DNA of 64,000 bases from assembly GCF_008710095.1 (NCBI RefSeq), contig NZ_VYKJ01000006.1, positions 62,001-126,000 on the forward strand. The letters run 5' to 3'. The notes under the pieces were generated by a model. The model searched no databases. It was not told where the DNA came from and worked only from the letters and a program-made list of their open reading frames with translations. Shown piece after piece: positions 32,534 through 42,466 of the stretch. The DNA comes from Affinibrenneria salicis. GTDB taxonomy: Bacteria; Pseudomonadota; Gammaproteobacteria; Enterobacterales; Enterobacteriaceae. Positions within the stretch are counted from its first letter, which is position 1, and each line of letters begins with the position of its first letter. A program made the translations under genes and the position numbers.

Positions 32534-34807
32534 ATGAGCGAGATGACGCATGATGGTGCCGAACGTCTGGCACTACACACGTTTACGGAAAACGCCTATC
32601 TGAACTACTCTATGTACGTCATCATGGATCGGGCGCTGCCGTTTATCGGCGACGGGCTCAAGCCGGTTCAGCGTCGTATTGTTTACGCGATGTCGGAACT
32701 CGGGCTGAATGCCAGCGCCAAGTTCAAAAAATCCGCCCGTACCGTCGGGGACGTGCTGGGTAAATACCATCCGCACGGCGACAGCGCCTGTTATGAGGCC
32801 ATGGTGCTGATGGCGCAGCCGTTCTCCTATCGTTACCCGCTGGTGGATGGCCAGGGGAACTGGGGAGCGCCCGACGATCCGAAGTCCTTTGCGGCGATGC
32901 GCTATACTGAATCCCGCCTGTCGAAGTATGCCGAGGTGCTGCTGGGCGAGCTGGGACAAGGCACGGTCGATTATACGCCGAACTTTGACGGCACCCTGCA
33001 GGAGCCGAAAACGCTGCCGGCGCGTTTGCCGAATATCCTGCTTAACGGCACCACCGGTATCGCCGTCGGCATGGCGACCGATATTCCGCCGCACAATATT
33101 CGCGAAGTGGCCGCCGCCGCCGTGCTGCTGCTGGATAAGCCTGAGGCGTCGCTGGACGATTTGCTGGAGCATGTGCAGGGACCGGATTTTCCCACCGAGG
33201 CGGAAATCATTACTCCGCGCAGCGATGTGCGCAAGATCTACCAGAACGGGCGCGGCTCGGTGCGTATGCGCGCGGTATGGAAAAGGGAAGAAGGCAACGT
33301 GGTGATTTCCGCGCTGCCGCACCAGACTTCGGGCGCCAGGGTGCTGGAACAGATCGCCAGCCAGATGCGCGCCAAAAAGCTGCCGATGATCGAGGATCTG
33401 CGCGACGAGTCGGATCACGAGAACCCGACGCGTCTGGTGCTGGTGCCGCGCTCGAACCGCATCGATTTCGATCAGGTGATGAACCATCTGTTCGCCACCA
33501 CCGATCTGGAAAAAAGCTACCGCATCAATATGAACATGATCGGGCTGGACGGTCGCCCGGCGGTGAAAGGGCTGCAGGAAATCCTGTCCGAATGGCTGGT
33601 GTTCCGGCGCGATACCGTGCGCCGCCGGCTGAACTACCGGCTGGAGAAAGTGCTGAAGCGTCTGCATATTCTGGAAGGCTTGCTGACGGCGTTCCTGAAT
33701 ATCGATGAGGTGATTCACATCATCCGCACCGAAGACGAGCCGAAGCCGGTTCTGATGCGTCAGTTCAGCCTGAGCGAAACCCAGGCGGAAGCGATTCTGG
33801 AACTGAAGCTGCGCCATCTAGCTAAACTGGAAGAGATGAAGATTCGCGGCGAGCAGGACGATCTGAGCAAAGCGCGCGATCAACTGCAGGCGCTGCTGGC
33901 CTCGGAGCGTAAGCTCAGCAATCTGTTGAAGAAAGAAATTCAGGCCGATGCGCAGGCGTATGGCGACGCGCGCCGTTCCCCGCTGCGCGAACGCGCCGAA
34001 GCGAAAGCGATGAGCGAGCACGATTTTGTGCCTTCCGAGCCGGTGACCATTGTGTTGTCCGAGATGGGCTGGGTGCGTAACGCCAAAGGGCATGATATCG
34101 ATCCCGCCGGGTTAAGCTATAAGGCCGGTGACAGCTTCCGCGGCGCCGCCCGCGGCAAGAGCAATCAGCCGGTGGTGTTTATCGACTCGACCGGGCGCAG
34201 CTATGCGCTTGATCCGCTGACGCTGCCTTCGGCGCGCGGCCAGGGCGAGCCGCTGACCGGCAAGCTGACGCCGCCGCCGGGCGCGACGATTGAACAGGTG
34301 CTGATGGCGGCGGACGAACAGCCGCTGCTGATGGCCTCCGACGCAGGTTACGGTTTTGTCTGTACCTTTAGCGATCTGGTGGCGCGCAATCGCGCCGGTA
34401 AGGCTCTGATTTCGCTGCCGGAAAATGCCAAAGTGCTGCAGCCGCTGGAAATTCACGGCGCAGATAACATGCTGTTGGCGATTACCGCGGCGGGGCGCAT
34501 GCTGATGTTCCCGGTGAGCGATTTGCCGCAACTGTCGAAGGGCAAAGGGAATAAGATCGTATCGATTCCGGCGGCGGCCGCCGCCAGCGGGGAAGACCGG
34601 CTGAACTGGCTGCTGCTGTTGCCGCCGAGTGCGGCGATCACCCTGTATATCGGTAAGCGCAAGCTGACCCTGCGACCGGAAGATTTGCAAAAATTCCGTG
34701 CGGAGCGCGGTCGTAAAGGGACGCTGTTGCCGCGTGGTCTGCAGCGCATCGATCGGGTTGAAGTGGACGCGCCCGCGATTGTTGCGGAGGACGGCGGCGA
34801 AGCGTAA
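32534..34807 (+). CDS. parC: ParC, topoisomerase IV subunit A
   Basis: DNA-cleaving subunit of topoisomerase IV. The ATG at 32534 with GAGGA upstream gives 757 residues (752 in E. coli); the longer frame from 32333 is rejected as it adds non-homologous residues. Active-site Tyr124 is in [10 protein letters not shown]. The quinolone-resistance region reads [14 protein letters not shown] with Ser84 and Glu88, the sensitive residues equivalent to E. coli Ser80 and Glu84. The C-terminal beta-pinwheel includes [21 protein letters not shown] strong terminator follows. Confidence 0.97.
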   Translation: MSEMTHDGAERLALHTFTENAYLNYSMYVIMDRALPFIGDGLKPVQRRIVYAMSELGLNASAKFKKSARTVGDVLGKYHPHGDSACYEAMVLMAQPFSYRYPLVDGQGNWGAPDDPKSFAAMRYTESRLSKYAEVLLGELGQGTVDYTPNFDGTLQEPKTLPARLPNILLNGTTGIAVGMATDIPPHNIREVAAAAVLLLDKPEASLDDLLEHVQGPDFPTEAEIITPRSDVRKIYQNGRGSVRMRAVWKREEGNVVISALPHQTSGARVLEQIASQMRAKKLPMIEDLRDESDHENPTRLVLVPRSNRIDFDQVMNHLFATTDLEKSYRINMNMIGLDGRPAVKGLQEILSEWLVFRRDTVRRRLNYRLEKVLKRLHILEGLLTAFLNIDEVIHIIRTEDEPKPVLMRQFSLSETQAEAILELKLRHLAKLEEMKIRGEQDDLSKARDQLQALLASERKLSNLLKKEIQADAQAYGDARRSPLRERAEAKAMSEHDFVPSEPVTIVLSEMGWVRNAKGHDIDPAGLSYKAGDSFRGAARGKSNQPVVFIDSTGRSYALDPLTLPSARGQGEPLTGKLTPPPGATIEQVLMAADEQPLLMASDAGYGFVCTFSDLVARNRAGKALISLPENAKVLQPLEIHGADNMLLAITAAGRMLMFPVSDLPQLSKGKGNKIVSIPAAAAASGEDRLNWLLLLPPSAAITLYIGKRKLTLRPEDLQKFRAERGRKGTLLPRGLQRIDRVEVDAPAIVAEDGGEA

Positions 34808-34819
34808 TTCACGCCCTTC

Positions 34820-34870
34820 GGGCCGGTAAGCGATCGCGCTTACCGGCCCGCCTTTCTCCGTGTTTTTTTA
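34820..34870 (+). terminator. Rho-independent terminator of parC
   Basis: A perfect 12-bp stem (GGGCCGGTAAGC with GCTTACCGGCCC, 34820-34849) with a GATCGC loop is followed by GCCTTTCTCC and a T-rich stretch. Confidence 0.85.
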
Positions 34871-34975
34871 CCTGTTGCGTTTTCCCTGTCGGCGGCAGAT
34901 TGCCGGCGGGGAATCACCGTGTGTTTTATGGCGAAATCGCTATACTAGCGGCGGCAACAGGCTCATGAGGTTGAT

Positions 34976-35713
34976 ATGATATTTATTTTTCGTCTTATTG
35001 TAGTGCTGTTATTTTCTATTCTGGTTTCGGTCGTCGGTTCAATTTATTGTTTATTCAGCCCCGGCAACCCGGCGCACGTTGCGACCTTTGGCCGCCTGTT
35101 CGGCCGCCTGTCATGGATATTCGGGCTGAAAGTGGACGTGCGCGTGCCGAAGCAGGCGCAGCATTTGGGCAATTGCATCTATATCGCTAATCATCAGAAT
35201 AATTTCGATATGGTGACCGCCGCCAATGTCGTCCAGCCGCGCACGGTGACGGTGGGCAAAAAGAGTCTGGTGTGGATCCCTTTCTTTGGCCCGTTATACT
35301 GGCTGACCGGCAACCTGTTGATCGATCGTCAGAACCGCACCAAAGCGCACGGCACCATTTCCCAGGTGGTGAAGCATGTTAAAGAAAAAAATATCTCTAT
35401 CTGGATGTTCCCCGAAGGCACCCGCAGTCGGGGACGCGGCCTGCTGCCGTTTAAAACCGGCGCGTTTCACGCCGCTATCGGCGCCGGCGTGCCCATCGTG
35501 CCGATTTGTATTTCCAATACCCATAATAAGGTTAAACTTAATCGCTGGTATAACGGCCATGTGATTATTGAAATGCTGCCGCCGGTGGATGTCGGCGCTT
35601 ATGGTAAAGACCATCGCGGTCTGGCGGAGCATTGTTATAACATCATGAAAGAAAAACTGGCGCAGCTGGATGCCGAAGTCGCCGAGCGCGAGGCCGCAGA
35701 GAAGCGGCCCTGA
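34976..35713 (+). CDS. plsC: PlsC, 1-acyl-sn-glycerol-3-phosphate acyltransferase
   Basis: Inner-membrane enzyme making phosphatidic acid from lysophosphatidic acid. 245 residues, the E. coli length. It has an N-terminal hydrophobic anchor, the catalytic HX4D motif in IANHQNNFDMVTA (His73, Asp78), GTISQVVKHVKEKNISIWMF leading to the FPEGTRS motif (about 145-151), and VPIVPICISNTH. Essential in E. coli. It lies between parC and ftsP as in E. coli, although ygiS is absent. Confidence 0.96.
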   Translation: MIFIFRLIVVLLFSILVSVVGSIYCLFSPGNPAHVATFGRLFGRLSWIFGLKVDVRVPKQAQHLGNCIYIANHQNNFDMVTAANVVQPRTVTVGKKSLVWIPFFGPLYWLTGNLLIDRQNRTKAHGTISQVVKHVKEKNISIWMFPEGTRSRGRGLLPFKTGAFHAAIGAGVPIVPICISNTHNKVKLNRWYNGHVIIEMLPPVDVGAYGKDHRGLAEHCYNIMKEKLAQLDAEVAEREAAEKRP

Positions 35714-35817
35714 CGCCAGGCGCGCCAACGGTGAGTTCAGCGGTTGAGGCGGTATATCCCGGCATTCGGCCCGGGTCTGATGTTTTGCTTAGTTTTTAAC
35801 GGAGCTATGGAGTCATT

Positions 35818-37227
35818 ATGTCACTCAGCCGACGCCAGTTTTTACAGGCCTCGGGTCTTGCTTTATGTGCAGGAGCCGTACCGCTGACGGCCAGAGCCAG
35901 CGGCACCCAAACCGCGTTACCCGTTCCGCCTTTGCTGGAATCCCGGCGCGGGCAACCCGTTTTCCTGACCCTGCTGCAGGCTCACTGGGCCTTTACCGGC
36001 GAGCGTAAGGCATCGGTCTGGGGAATCAACGGCCAGTATCTGGGGCCGACGGTACGCGTCTACAGCGGCGATGACGTTAAGCTGATTTACAACAACCGCC
36101 TGAGCGAACCGGTGTCGATGACCGTCAGCGGTCTACAGGTGCCGGGCTCGTTAATGGGCGGGGCGGGGCGCATCGTTCCGCCCGGCGCCGACTGGTCGCC
36201 GGTCATGCCGCTGCGTCAGGCCGCCGCCACCTGTTGGTATCATGCCAATACTCCCAACCGCATGGCCGCGCATGTCTATAACGGGCTGGCCGGATTGTGG
36301 CTGGTGGAGGATAACATCAGCAAATCTCTGCCCATCCCCAGCCACTACGGCGTTGATGACTTCCCGCTGATCATTCAGGATAAGCGGCTGGATAGCTTCG
36401 GCGTGCCGGTATATAGCCCGCCGTCGGACGGCGGCTTTCTCGGCGATACGCTGCTGGTTAACGGCGCGCAGAATCCGTTTGTCGAGGTATCGCGCGGCTG
36501 GGTGCGTTTACGCCTGCTGAACGCCTCCAGCGCGCGCCGTTACAGCCTGCGGCTGAGCGATCGGCGGCCGATGCACATTATCGCCAGCGACCAGGGTTTT
36601 CTGCCGGCGCCGATTGCCGTAAACCAGCTTTCGCTTTCGCCCGGCGAACGGCGCGAAATCCTGATCGATATGTCGCAGGGCGATGAAGTGACGCTGACCG
36701 CCGGGGAATCCGCCGGCATTATGGATCGTCTGCGCGGGCTGTTCGAACCCTCTTCTATCCTGATTTCCACCCAGGTGCTGACGTTAAAACCGACCGGCCT
36801 GTTGCCGCTGGTGACCGATAATCTGCCGATGCGCCTGCTGGCCGACAACGCGATTGAAGGCAGCGTCAGCCGCACGCGCGAGTTCAGGCTGGGCGACCGG
36901 CTGCCGGGCATTAATGGGGCGCTGTGGGATCCGAACCGAATCGACGTGCAGACGCAGCTGGGCCGCTGTGAGCGCTGGATTATTCATGCCGATACGCCGC
37001 AGTCGTTCCATATTCAGGGCGCGACCTTTCTGGTGCGCAGCGTAAACGGCGGTAACGTACCGCTGGAAGACGCCGGCTGGAAGGATACGGTGTGGGTGGA
37101 TGGCGACGTGGAACTGCTGGTTTACTTTAATCAGCCTTCGACCGTCGGCTTGCCCTTTCTGTATTACAGCCAGACGCTGGAGATGGCCGACCGGGGATCG
37201 ACCGGACAGCTGGTGGTACAGCCTTGA
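35818..37227 (+). CDS. ftsP: FtsP (SufI), cell-division protein of the multicopper-oxidase fold
   Basis: Periplasmic protein that stabilises the divisome under stress. A Tat signal (LSRRQFLQASGLALCAGAVP) directs folded export. The protein has the three-cupredoxin fold of multicopper oxidases but lacks the copper-ligand His clusters, as in E. coli. 469 residues, family length. Conserved pieces include GINGQYLGPTVRVYSGDDVK, WYHANTPNRMAAHVYNGLAG, and a C-terminal IHADTPQSFHIQGATFLVRS. 104 bp after plsC. Confidence 0.94.
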   Translation: MSLSRRQFLQASGLALCAGAVPLTARASGTQTALPVPPLLESRRGQPVFLTLLQAHWAFTGERKASVWGINGQYLGPTVRVYSGDDVKLIYNNRLSEPVSMTVSGLQVPGSLMGGAGRIVPPGADWSPVMPLRQAAATCWYHANTPNRMAAHVYNGLAGLWLVEDNISKSLPIPSHYGVDDFPLIIQDKRLDSFGVPVYSPPSDGGFLGDTLLVNGAQNPFVEVSRGWVRLRLLNASSARRYSLRLSDRRPMHIIASDQGFLPAPIAVNQLSLSPGERREILIDMSQGDEVTLTAGESAGIMDRLRGLFEPSSILISTQVLTLKPTGLLPLVTDNLPMRLLADNAIEGSVSRTREFRLGDRLPGINGALWDPNRIDVQTQLGRCERWIIHADTPQSFHIQGATFLVRSVNGGNVPLEDAGWKDTVWVDGDVELLVYFNQPSTVGLPFLYYSQTLEMADRGSTGQLVVQP

Positions 37228-37267
37228 GCGCCCGGCACCGTGTGAGGCGGGCGCGGCCAACTGAGCT

Positions 37268-37310
37268 GGCCGGCGCGATTTGACGCAGCCGGCCGCTTAT
37301 TTTTGTTTTA
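37268..37310 (+). terminator. Rho-independent terminator of ftsP
   Basis: GGCCGGC (37268-37274) and GCCGGCC (37288-37294) form a GC stem with a 13-nt loop, followed by GCTTATTTTTGTTTTA. It lies 41 bp after the ftsP stop. Confidence 0.7.
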
Positions 37311-37476
37311 CGTTCGCTAAAGATAACCTTATTCCCTGGTGCCGGCGGCGAAAAGGTTCGCGCCAATGTATAAATACTGAATGAAAAACACAAACCCCTG
37401 CTGGCGCCTTTGTGATATGCATCGCTGAATCAGCGGCGATGCCGGGCGCGGTCTGCCGGCGTCGGCCTGACCAGGG

Positions 37477-38304
37477 TTAAAGATTCATCGTGTCCGGGTC
37501 CGGGCCAAGGCGTTTGTTGCTGTCCAGTTTGGCGATCTCGAGCCGTTCTTCTTTATCCAGCCTGAAATCGAAAACATTGAAATTTTCCCTGATGCGCGCC
37601 GGGGTGATCGACTTCGGAATGACCACCAGCCCGCTGTCCAGATGCCAGCGAATAATCACCTGCGCCGGGGTTTTCAGGTATTTTTCCGCCAGCCGGCGGA
37701 TCAGCGGCTGGTCGAATACGCCGACGCCGCCTTGCGCCAGCGGACTCCAGGACTCAGTCTGAATATGGTGCGTTGCGTTCCACGCGTGCAACTGACGCTG
37801 CTGGAACAGCGGATGCAGCTCAATCTGATTAACCTGCGGCCATACGCCACTTTCCTCTTTCAGCCGCTGTAAATGGTGGGGATGAAAATTACTGACGCCG
37901 ATACTGCGGATCAGCCCCTGCTGGCGCAGTTTTATCAGCTCGCGCCAGGCGTTGACGTATTCATCCTGCTGCGGCACCGGCCAGTGAATCAGATACAGGT
38001 CGATATAATCGAGCTTCAGCTTGCGCAGGCTTTCCTCCAGCGCCTTTTGCGGCGCACGGTGATCGCTGTTCCACAGTTTGGTGGTAATAAACAGCTCCTC
38101 GCGCGGCAGCGCGGCGGCGCGCAATGCGTTGCCGACGCCTTCCTCATTTTTATAAATCGCCGCCGTATCTATGGAACGGTAGCCGGTGCTCAGCGCTTCC
38201 GCTACGGCGCTTTCCGCCTCGGCATTGCTTACCTGCCAGACGCCGAGCCCCAACTGCGGCATCAGGTTGCCGTCACTGAGTTTGATGATGGATTGCGTTG
38301 TCAT
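37477..38304 (-). CDS. dkgA: DkgA, 2,5-diketo-D-gluconate reductase / methylglyoxal reductase
   Basis: NADPH-dependent aldo-keto reductase, 275 residues as in E. coli, that reduces 2,5-diketogluconate, methylglyoxal and related aldehydes. The AKR tetrad is visible as Asp46 (SIDTAA), Tyr51, Lys76 (FITTKLW) and His107 (LIHWPVP). The cofactor-binding IPKSITPARIRENFNVFDF and C-terminal RLGPDPD are present. It is third in a leftward oxidoreductase-yqhD-dkgA group opposite yqhC, as in the E. coli YqhC regulon. Confidence 0.94.
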   Translation of the reverse strand: MTTQSIIKLSDGNLMPQLGLGVWQVSNAEAESAVAEALSTGYRSIDTAAIYKNEEGVGNALRAAALPREELFITTKLWNSDHRAPQKALEESLRKLKLDYIDLYLIHWPVPQQDEYVNAWRELIKLRQQGLIRSIGVSNFHPHHLQRLKEESGVWPQVNQIELHPLFQQRQLHAWNATHHIQTESWSPLAQGGVGVFDQPLIRRLAEKYLKTPAQVIIRWHLDSGLVVIPKSITPARIRENFNVFDFRLDKEERLEIAKLDSNKRLGPDPDTMNL

Positions 38305-38366
38305 GCGTCTCTCCTGTGTTCATCAAATAACCGGCGCCCGGGACGGGGCCGGTTGTTCATGACCGG

Positions 38367-38404
38367 GGACCGTCCTGCCGTTCGTACTGTTAACGGGACG
38401 GTCC
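38367..38404 (-). other. intercistronic hairpin between yqhD and dkgA
   Basis: GGACCGTCC and GGACGGTCC form a perfect 9-bp stem with a 20-nt loop in the 153-bp gap. No U-tract follows on the minus strand. It may lower read-through from yqhD into dkgA. Confidence 0.4.
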
Positions 38405-38457
38405 GTGATGCTTAATCCTGGTCGAAAAATCGCCAGGTTGCGAATCATGGCTGACGA

Positions 38458-39627
38458 CTAGCTGTTGGCGGCGGCCTCGTAGATGCGCCGGCAATCCTGT
38501 AGCGTGATGTCCTGATGTTCGCCCAGCGCGGTGATGCCCTGCTGCTGTAACTTTTCGACCATGGCGGGAATGGTGCTGCCGTCCAGCTGGTAGTCGGCCA
38601 TGCGGCTGGAGACGCCCATCCGGGCGAAAAACGCGCGCGTGGCGGCGATCGCGCCGTCGATACGCTGTTCTTCGTCGCCCTGATGCAGTTGCCAGACGCG
38701 ATCGGCGTACTGCAGCAGTTTGTCGCGTTTCTGCGCTTTTTTAGCGTTCAGCAGCGCGGGTAAAATAATGGCCAGCGTTTGCGCGTGATCCAGACCGTGC
38801 AGCGCGGTCAGTTCGTGGCCGAGCATATGCGTGGACCAGTCCTGCGGCACGCCGGCGCCGATCAGGCCGTTCAGCGCCAGGCTGGCGCTCCACATTACGT
38901 TGGCGCGCACGTCGTAATTGGTCGGTTCGGCCAGCGCGCGCGGACCTTCTTCAATCAGCGTCAGCAGCAGGCCTTCGGCAAAACGGTCCTGTACTTTTGC
39001 GTTGACCGGATAGGTCAGATATTGTTCGAGGATATGCACAAATGCATCGACCACGCCGTTGGCGACCTGGCGCGCCGGCAGAGAGTAGGTCACCTCCGGA
39101 TCCAGCACGGCGAAGCGCGGATAAACATGTGGCGAAGCGAACACGCGTTTATCGGCGGTGGCGTAACGGGTAATGACCGCCGTGGGGTTGGATTCCGAAC
39201 CGGTCGCCGGCAGCGTCAGCACGGCGCCCATGGGTAGCGCGCGCTCAATATGTTTGCCGCGGGTGGTCAGGATTTCCCACGGTTCGCGTCCGGCCGGATA
39301 TTGCGCGGCGGCGGCGATAAACTTCGTGCCGTCCAGCACCGAACCGCCGCCGACCGCCAGCAGAAAATCGATGTTTTCTCGCTGCACCAGCTCGACCGCT
39401 TTCATCAGCGTTTCGTAACCCGGATTGGGTTCGATACCGGAAAACTCCAGTACCTTACGGCCGGCCAGCGCCTGATGGACCTGCGCCAGAACGCCGTTGC
39501 GTTTGATACTGCCGCCGCCGTAGGTAATCAGGATGCGGGCATCGGCCGGGAGCGCGTTGTCCAGCTCGGCGATTTTCCCTTTGCCGAACAGGATTTTAGT
39601 CGGATTATACAGATCAAAATTTCGCAT
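38458..39627 (-). CDS. yqhD: YqhD, NADPH-dependent alcohol/aldehyde reductase
   Basis: Iron-containing-type alcohol dehydrogenase that detoxifies short aldehydes such as glyoxal, acrolein and furfural. The ATG at 39627 gives 389 residues (387 in E. coli), starting MRNFDLYNPTKILFGKGKIA. The NADP-binding GGGS (38-40 region, and AVGGGSVLDG at 91-100) and the metal ligands Asp194, His198, His267 and His281 are all in place. Its ribosome-binding site lies within the end of the upstream oxidoreductase gene (2-bp gap), so the two are co-translated. Confidence 0.95.
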   Translation of the reverse strand: MRNFDLYNPTKILFGKGKIAELDNALPADARILITYGGGSIKRNGVLAQVHQALAGRKVLEFSGIEPNPGYETLMKAVELVQRENIDFLLAVGGGSVLDGTKFIAAAAQYPAGREPWEILTTRGKHIERALPMGAVLTLPATGSESNPTAVITRYATADKRVFASPHVYPRFAVLDPEVTYSLPARQVANGVVDAFVHILEQYLTYPVNAKVQDRFAEGLLLTLIEEGPRALAEPTNYDVRANVMWSASLALNGLIGAGVPQDWSTHMLGHELTALHGLDHAQTLAIILPALLNAKKAQKRDKLLQYADRVWQLHQGDEEQRIDGAIAATRAFFARMGVSSRMADYQLDGSTIPAMVEKLQQQGITALGEHQDITLQDCRRIYEAAANS

Positions 39628-39629
39628 TA

Positions 39630-40370
39630 TTATTTCTCCAGTTGGAATCCCTGCTGCAGAAGGGCGGGCAGTACATCGGGAAAATAGACATTTTGGTAGT
39701 AACTGGCGGTGTTGCTGCCCCACTCGCCGCCGTCCTGACGCCCGATTTGCCGCCAGTATTTCGACAGCGTTTGGTTATATTGCTCGATTGCCGCAGGCAG
39801 CGCCTGCGGGCGATAGACCTCATCGTGACGGAAGGTGACGAGGGGCAGGCGCGGTTTTTGCTGCGCAGGCCGATCGACATAGCCGAGGGTCAGGCCGACG
39901 ACCGGGAATGTCAGTTCCGGCAACTGCAGCAGTTCGATCATCGCCTGCGGATTGCGGCGGATCCCGCCAATCGGCACAATGCCCAGACCAAAAGAGCGGG
40001 CCGCCGCAATCAGCGTGCCCAGCGCGATGCCGACATCGGTACAGCCCGACACCACGCTTTCCACGCTCTCGTGCGCGTGCTGTTCGCTGCCGCTGAGTTT
40101 GATGCCGACGGCGGTTTTATACATATCCAGCACCAGAGTGATAAAGACCGGCGCTTTGGCAATCCACGACTGGCCGCCGGCCAGCTCCGCGATGCGGGCG
40201 CGTTTCTCCGCGTCGCGCACCACGACCAGCGATACCTGCTGCGAATTGACGGAGGTTGGCGTCAGATGCGCGGCGTCGATAATGGCGGACAAGACATCGT
40301 CGGATATCGGTTTATCGAGATAGCTACGTTCGCTACGGTGTGACGTGAACAGCTCAATGATTTTATTCAT
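39630..40370 (-). CDS. NfsA/FRP-type flavin oxidoreductase (nitroreductase family)
   Basis: FMN-dependent NADPH oxidoreductase of 246 residues, of the NfsA/YcnD type. FTSHRSERSYLDKPISDDVL is the N-terminal FMN-binding pattern (HRSxR). HLTPTSVNSQQVSLVVVRD, GLGIVPIGGIRRNP and PELTFPVVGLTLGYVD are the other conserved stretches, and the C-terminal region SYYQNVYFPD fits the family. It opens the yqhC-divergent operon. E. coli has no such gene between yqhC and yqhD, so it is an addition. The true substrate (quinone, nitroaromatic or aldehyde adduct) is unknown. Confidence 0.85.
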   Translation of the reverse strand: MNKIIELFTSHRSERSYLDKPISDDVLSAIIDAAHLTPTSVNSQQVSLVVVRDAEKRARIAELAGGQSWIAKAPVFITLVLDMYKTAVGIKLSGSEQHAHESVESVVSGCTDVGIALGTLIAAARSFGLGIVPIGGIRRNPQAMIELLQLPELTFPVVGLTLGYVDRPAQQKPRLPLVTFRHDEVYRPQALPAAIEQYNQTLSKYWRQIGRQDGGEWGSNTASYYQNVYFPDVLPALLQQGFQLEK

Positions 40371-40493
40371 AGATATTGCCTTGATGAAAAGAGTGCGGGG
40401 AGACGGCGAGCGCTTCCCGCGCCGAAAGATTTCTACCCGATTATTGTCGGCGCGAGGTAGCCTGAACTCAATGCTTATTTCTGTAGCAGTCTT

Positions 40494-40526
40494 GCCTGTT
40501 TCTACAATAAAATGTAGAAAACAGGG
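40494..40526. promoter_or_regulatory. inverted repeat upstream of yqhC
   Basis: TTTCTACA (40499-40506) and TGTAGAAA (40513-40520) form a perfect 8-bp inverted repeat with a 6-bp ATAAAA spacer. With one extra base the match extends outward to CCTGTT/AACAGG. It lies in the yqhC/oxidoreductase divergent region and is a good operator candidate. Confidence 0.5.
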
Positions 40527-40573
40527 ATTTTATTGCCAAATTATTGTCATTTATTTTTATTGTGGTGAAAAAG

Positions 40574-41491
40574 ATGAGTAATGCATCGCTCGCTCCGCGC
40601 ACGCAAATGGCCCGTCAGGCGGCGCGCTTTGCCGGGGATAGCTGCGTCACGCCTTCTCCCGTCGCCGGGGTGAAGATCCTCTATGCCGATTGGCACCAGC
40701 CGCGTCGGCCGGTGATGTATGACCCCTGCATGGTCATCATCTTTCAGGGCCATAAGGTCGGCTATCTGGGCGAAAAGGTATTCTGCTACGACCCGCGCAA
40801 CTATCTGCTGATGACGGTATCGCTGCCCTTTGAATGCGAAACGTTCGCCAGCACGGCGTCTCCGCTGGTCGGTTTGTCGATTGCTCTGGATCTTCAGACG
40901 CTGCAGGATCTGTTGATCAATATCGGCGATGATGATGCGTCAGACAAACTGCGAGCCGAACGATGCGGCGTAAACAGCGTGGCGTTAAACGATCGTTTGC
41001 TCGGCGCCACCGCTCGCCTGCTGGACGCGATGGAGAGCCCGCGCGACGCGCGCGTTCTCGGTCCGCAGATTGTGCGAGAGATTCTTTATTACGCGCTGTG
41101 CGACAAAGGGGGAGGGGCGTTGCAGGCGCTGGTCAACCGGCACAGCCACTTCAGCCAGATTGCCCGCGCGCTGCGCCGCATCGAAAACCAGTACGCGGTC
41201 AATCTGGACGTCGGTTCGCTGGCGCGCGAGGTGAATATGAGCGTGTCGGCCTTTCATCATCATTTTAAGGCGGTGACCGGCACCTCGCCGCTGCAGTATC
41301 TGAAATCATACCGGCTGCATAAGGCGCGACTGATGATGGCGCATGACGGCCTGAAGGCCAGCGCGGCGGCGGTGCGGGTCGGCTATGAAAGCCCGTCGCA
41401 GTTTAGCCGGGAGTTTAAGCGCTATTTCGGCGCCACGCCGGGCGATGAGACCGCCCGGCTGCGCAGTACGCGTTATAGACTGGAGGGATAG
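40574..41491 (+). CDS. yqhC: YqhC, AraC-family regulator of yqhD
   Basis: Transcriptional activator of yqhD and dkgA in response to reactive aldehydes. 305 residues from the ATG at 40574; an in-frame start at 40544 is possible but adds a hydrophobic segment. The N-terminal cupin-like AraC domain shows [20 protein letters not shown] and [15 protein letters not shown]. The C-terminal double helix-turn-helix has [20 protein letters not shown] and [18 protein letters not shown], followed by [17 protein letters not shown]. Divergent from the oxidoreductase-yqhD-dkgA genes. Confidence 0.93.
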   Translation: MSNASLAPRTQMARQAARFAGDSCVTPSPVAGVKILYADWHQPRRPVMYDPCMVIIFQGHKVGYLGEKVFCYDPRNYLLMTVSLPFECETFASTASPLVGLSIALDLQTLQDLLINIGDDDASDKLRAERCGVNSVALNDRLLGATARLLDAMESPRDARVLGPQIVREILYYALCDKGGGALQALVNRHSHFSQIARALRRIENQYAVNLDVGSLAREVNMSVSAFHHHFKAVTGTSPLQYLKSYRLHKARLMMAHDGLKASAAAVRVGYESPSQFSREFKRYFGATPGDETARLRSTRYRLEG

Positions 41492-41498
41492 CCGGCGC

Positions 41499-42167
41499 TT
41501 ATTTGCAGGCGGCCGTCGGGTGTTTTTTCTTCCACAACAGAACGAGCATACCGATCAGTCCGCTGAGCAACAGGACGATCGGCAGCAGAATCAGGCCGGT
41601 CATCACCTGGTCCTCGTAACGTTTGACCAGCGGGATGTGGCTCAGCGCATAGCCCAGCGTGACGATGCCGAACACCCACAGGAAAGCGCTCAACCAGTTG
41701 AAGACCTGAAAGCGAGTGTTGTTCAGGCCGGAAATGCCGGCGATGGTCGGCATCAGCGTGCGGACAAAGGCGAGGAAGCGGCCTATCAGCAGCGCCACCA
41801 GCCCGTGACGATGAAACAGATGCCATGCGCGCTGGTGATAGTGCGCCGGCAGGTGCAACAGCCAGCGCTTGACCAGACGCGTATTGCCCAGCCAGCGTCC
41901 CTGCAGATAGCTAAACCAGCAACCCAGGCTGGCGGCGACGGTCAGCAATAGCATGGTGGGGATAAAACTCATTACGCCTTTGGCGATCATCGCGCCGGTG
42001 AGCAGCAGCAGGCTGTCGCCCGGTAAAAAAGCGGCGGGAAGTAAACCGTTTTCCAGAAACAGCGTGGTAAATAAGATACCGTAAATCACCCAGATGACTT
42101 TAGGGTCGGCTAACGCACTGAAATCCTGTTGCCACAGCGCCTGAATAATTTCATGTAGGACACTCAT
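41499..42167 (-). CDS. yghB: YghB, DedA-family inner-membrane protein
   Basis: DedA/Tvp38-family membrane protein needed, redundantly with YqjA in E. coli, for cell division and envelope function (proton-motive-force-related). 222 residues. Family features: [38 protein letters not shown], and [17 protein letters not shown], the conserved Arg/Gly/Pro motifs. It is convergent with yqhC with only a 7-bp gap. Confidence 0.93.
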   Translation of the reverse strand: MSVLHEIIQALWQQDFSALADPKVIWVIYGILFTTLFLENGLLPAAFLPGDSLLLLTGAMIAKGVMSFIPTMLLLTVAASLGCWFSYLQGRWLGNTRLVKRWLLHLPAHYHQRAWHLFHRHGLVALLIGRFLAFVRTLMPTIAGISGLNNTRFQVFNWLSAFLWVFGIVTLGYALSHIPLVKRYEDQVMTGLILLPIVLLLSGLIGMLVLLWKKKHPTAACK

Positions 42168-42466
42168 ATTGCTTCCTGTTGTGCATTGTCCGCAAAAGAA
42201 TCGGTACCGGCAGAGGCAGTAAGCGGGTACGGGACAAGTCAGGGTAAAGAGACAATCATGCCGTAATGCCGGGCGGTATCGGGCGCGGACGGCCGGGTTT
42301 GCGCGCGGGATAAAACCTTATTGGGGCCGTTATCCCGCAGGTTCGCCTGCCGCCCGCCCGTGCGGGAAACCCATGCACGAGCATTACGTTTTTTTCATCG
42401 TTATTATTGTGCCTATCATACACGTTTTAGCCGCCGTCGGCGCAGAGAAATCGCGGCGCCGGCTGA
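42168..42466. other. yghB-metC gap
   Basis: 299 bp. Its one clear structure is a 9-bp perfect stem (GCGGGATAA at 42305-42313 with TTATCCCGC at 42330-42338, 16-nt loop) that may terminate metC. The yghB promoter should lie near 42170-42260. No gene is seen. Confidence 0.45.

Noticed and set aside
32750..32910. Quinolone-resistance substitutions in ParC
   Set aside because: Ser84 and Glu88 are the sensitive-type residues, so there is no evidence of resistance mutation.
32573..33817. A 414-codon minus-strand open frame inside parC
   Set aside because: Antisense shadow of a full-length ParC; no motif or upstream signal.
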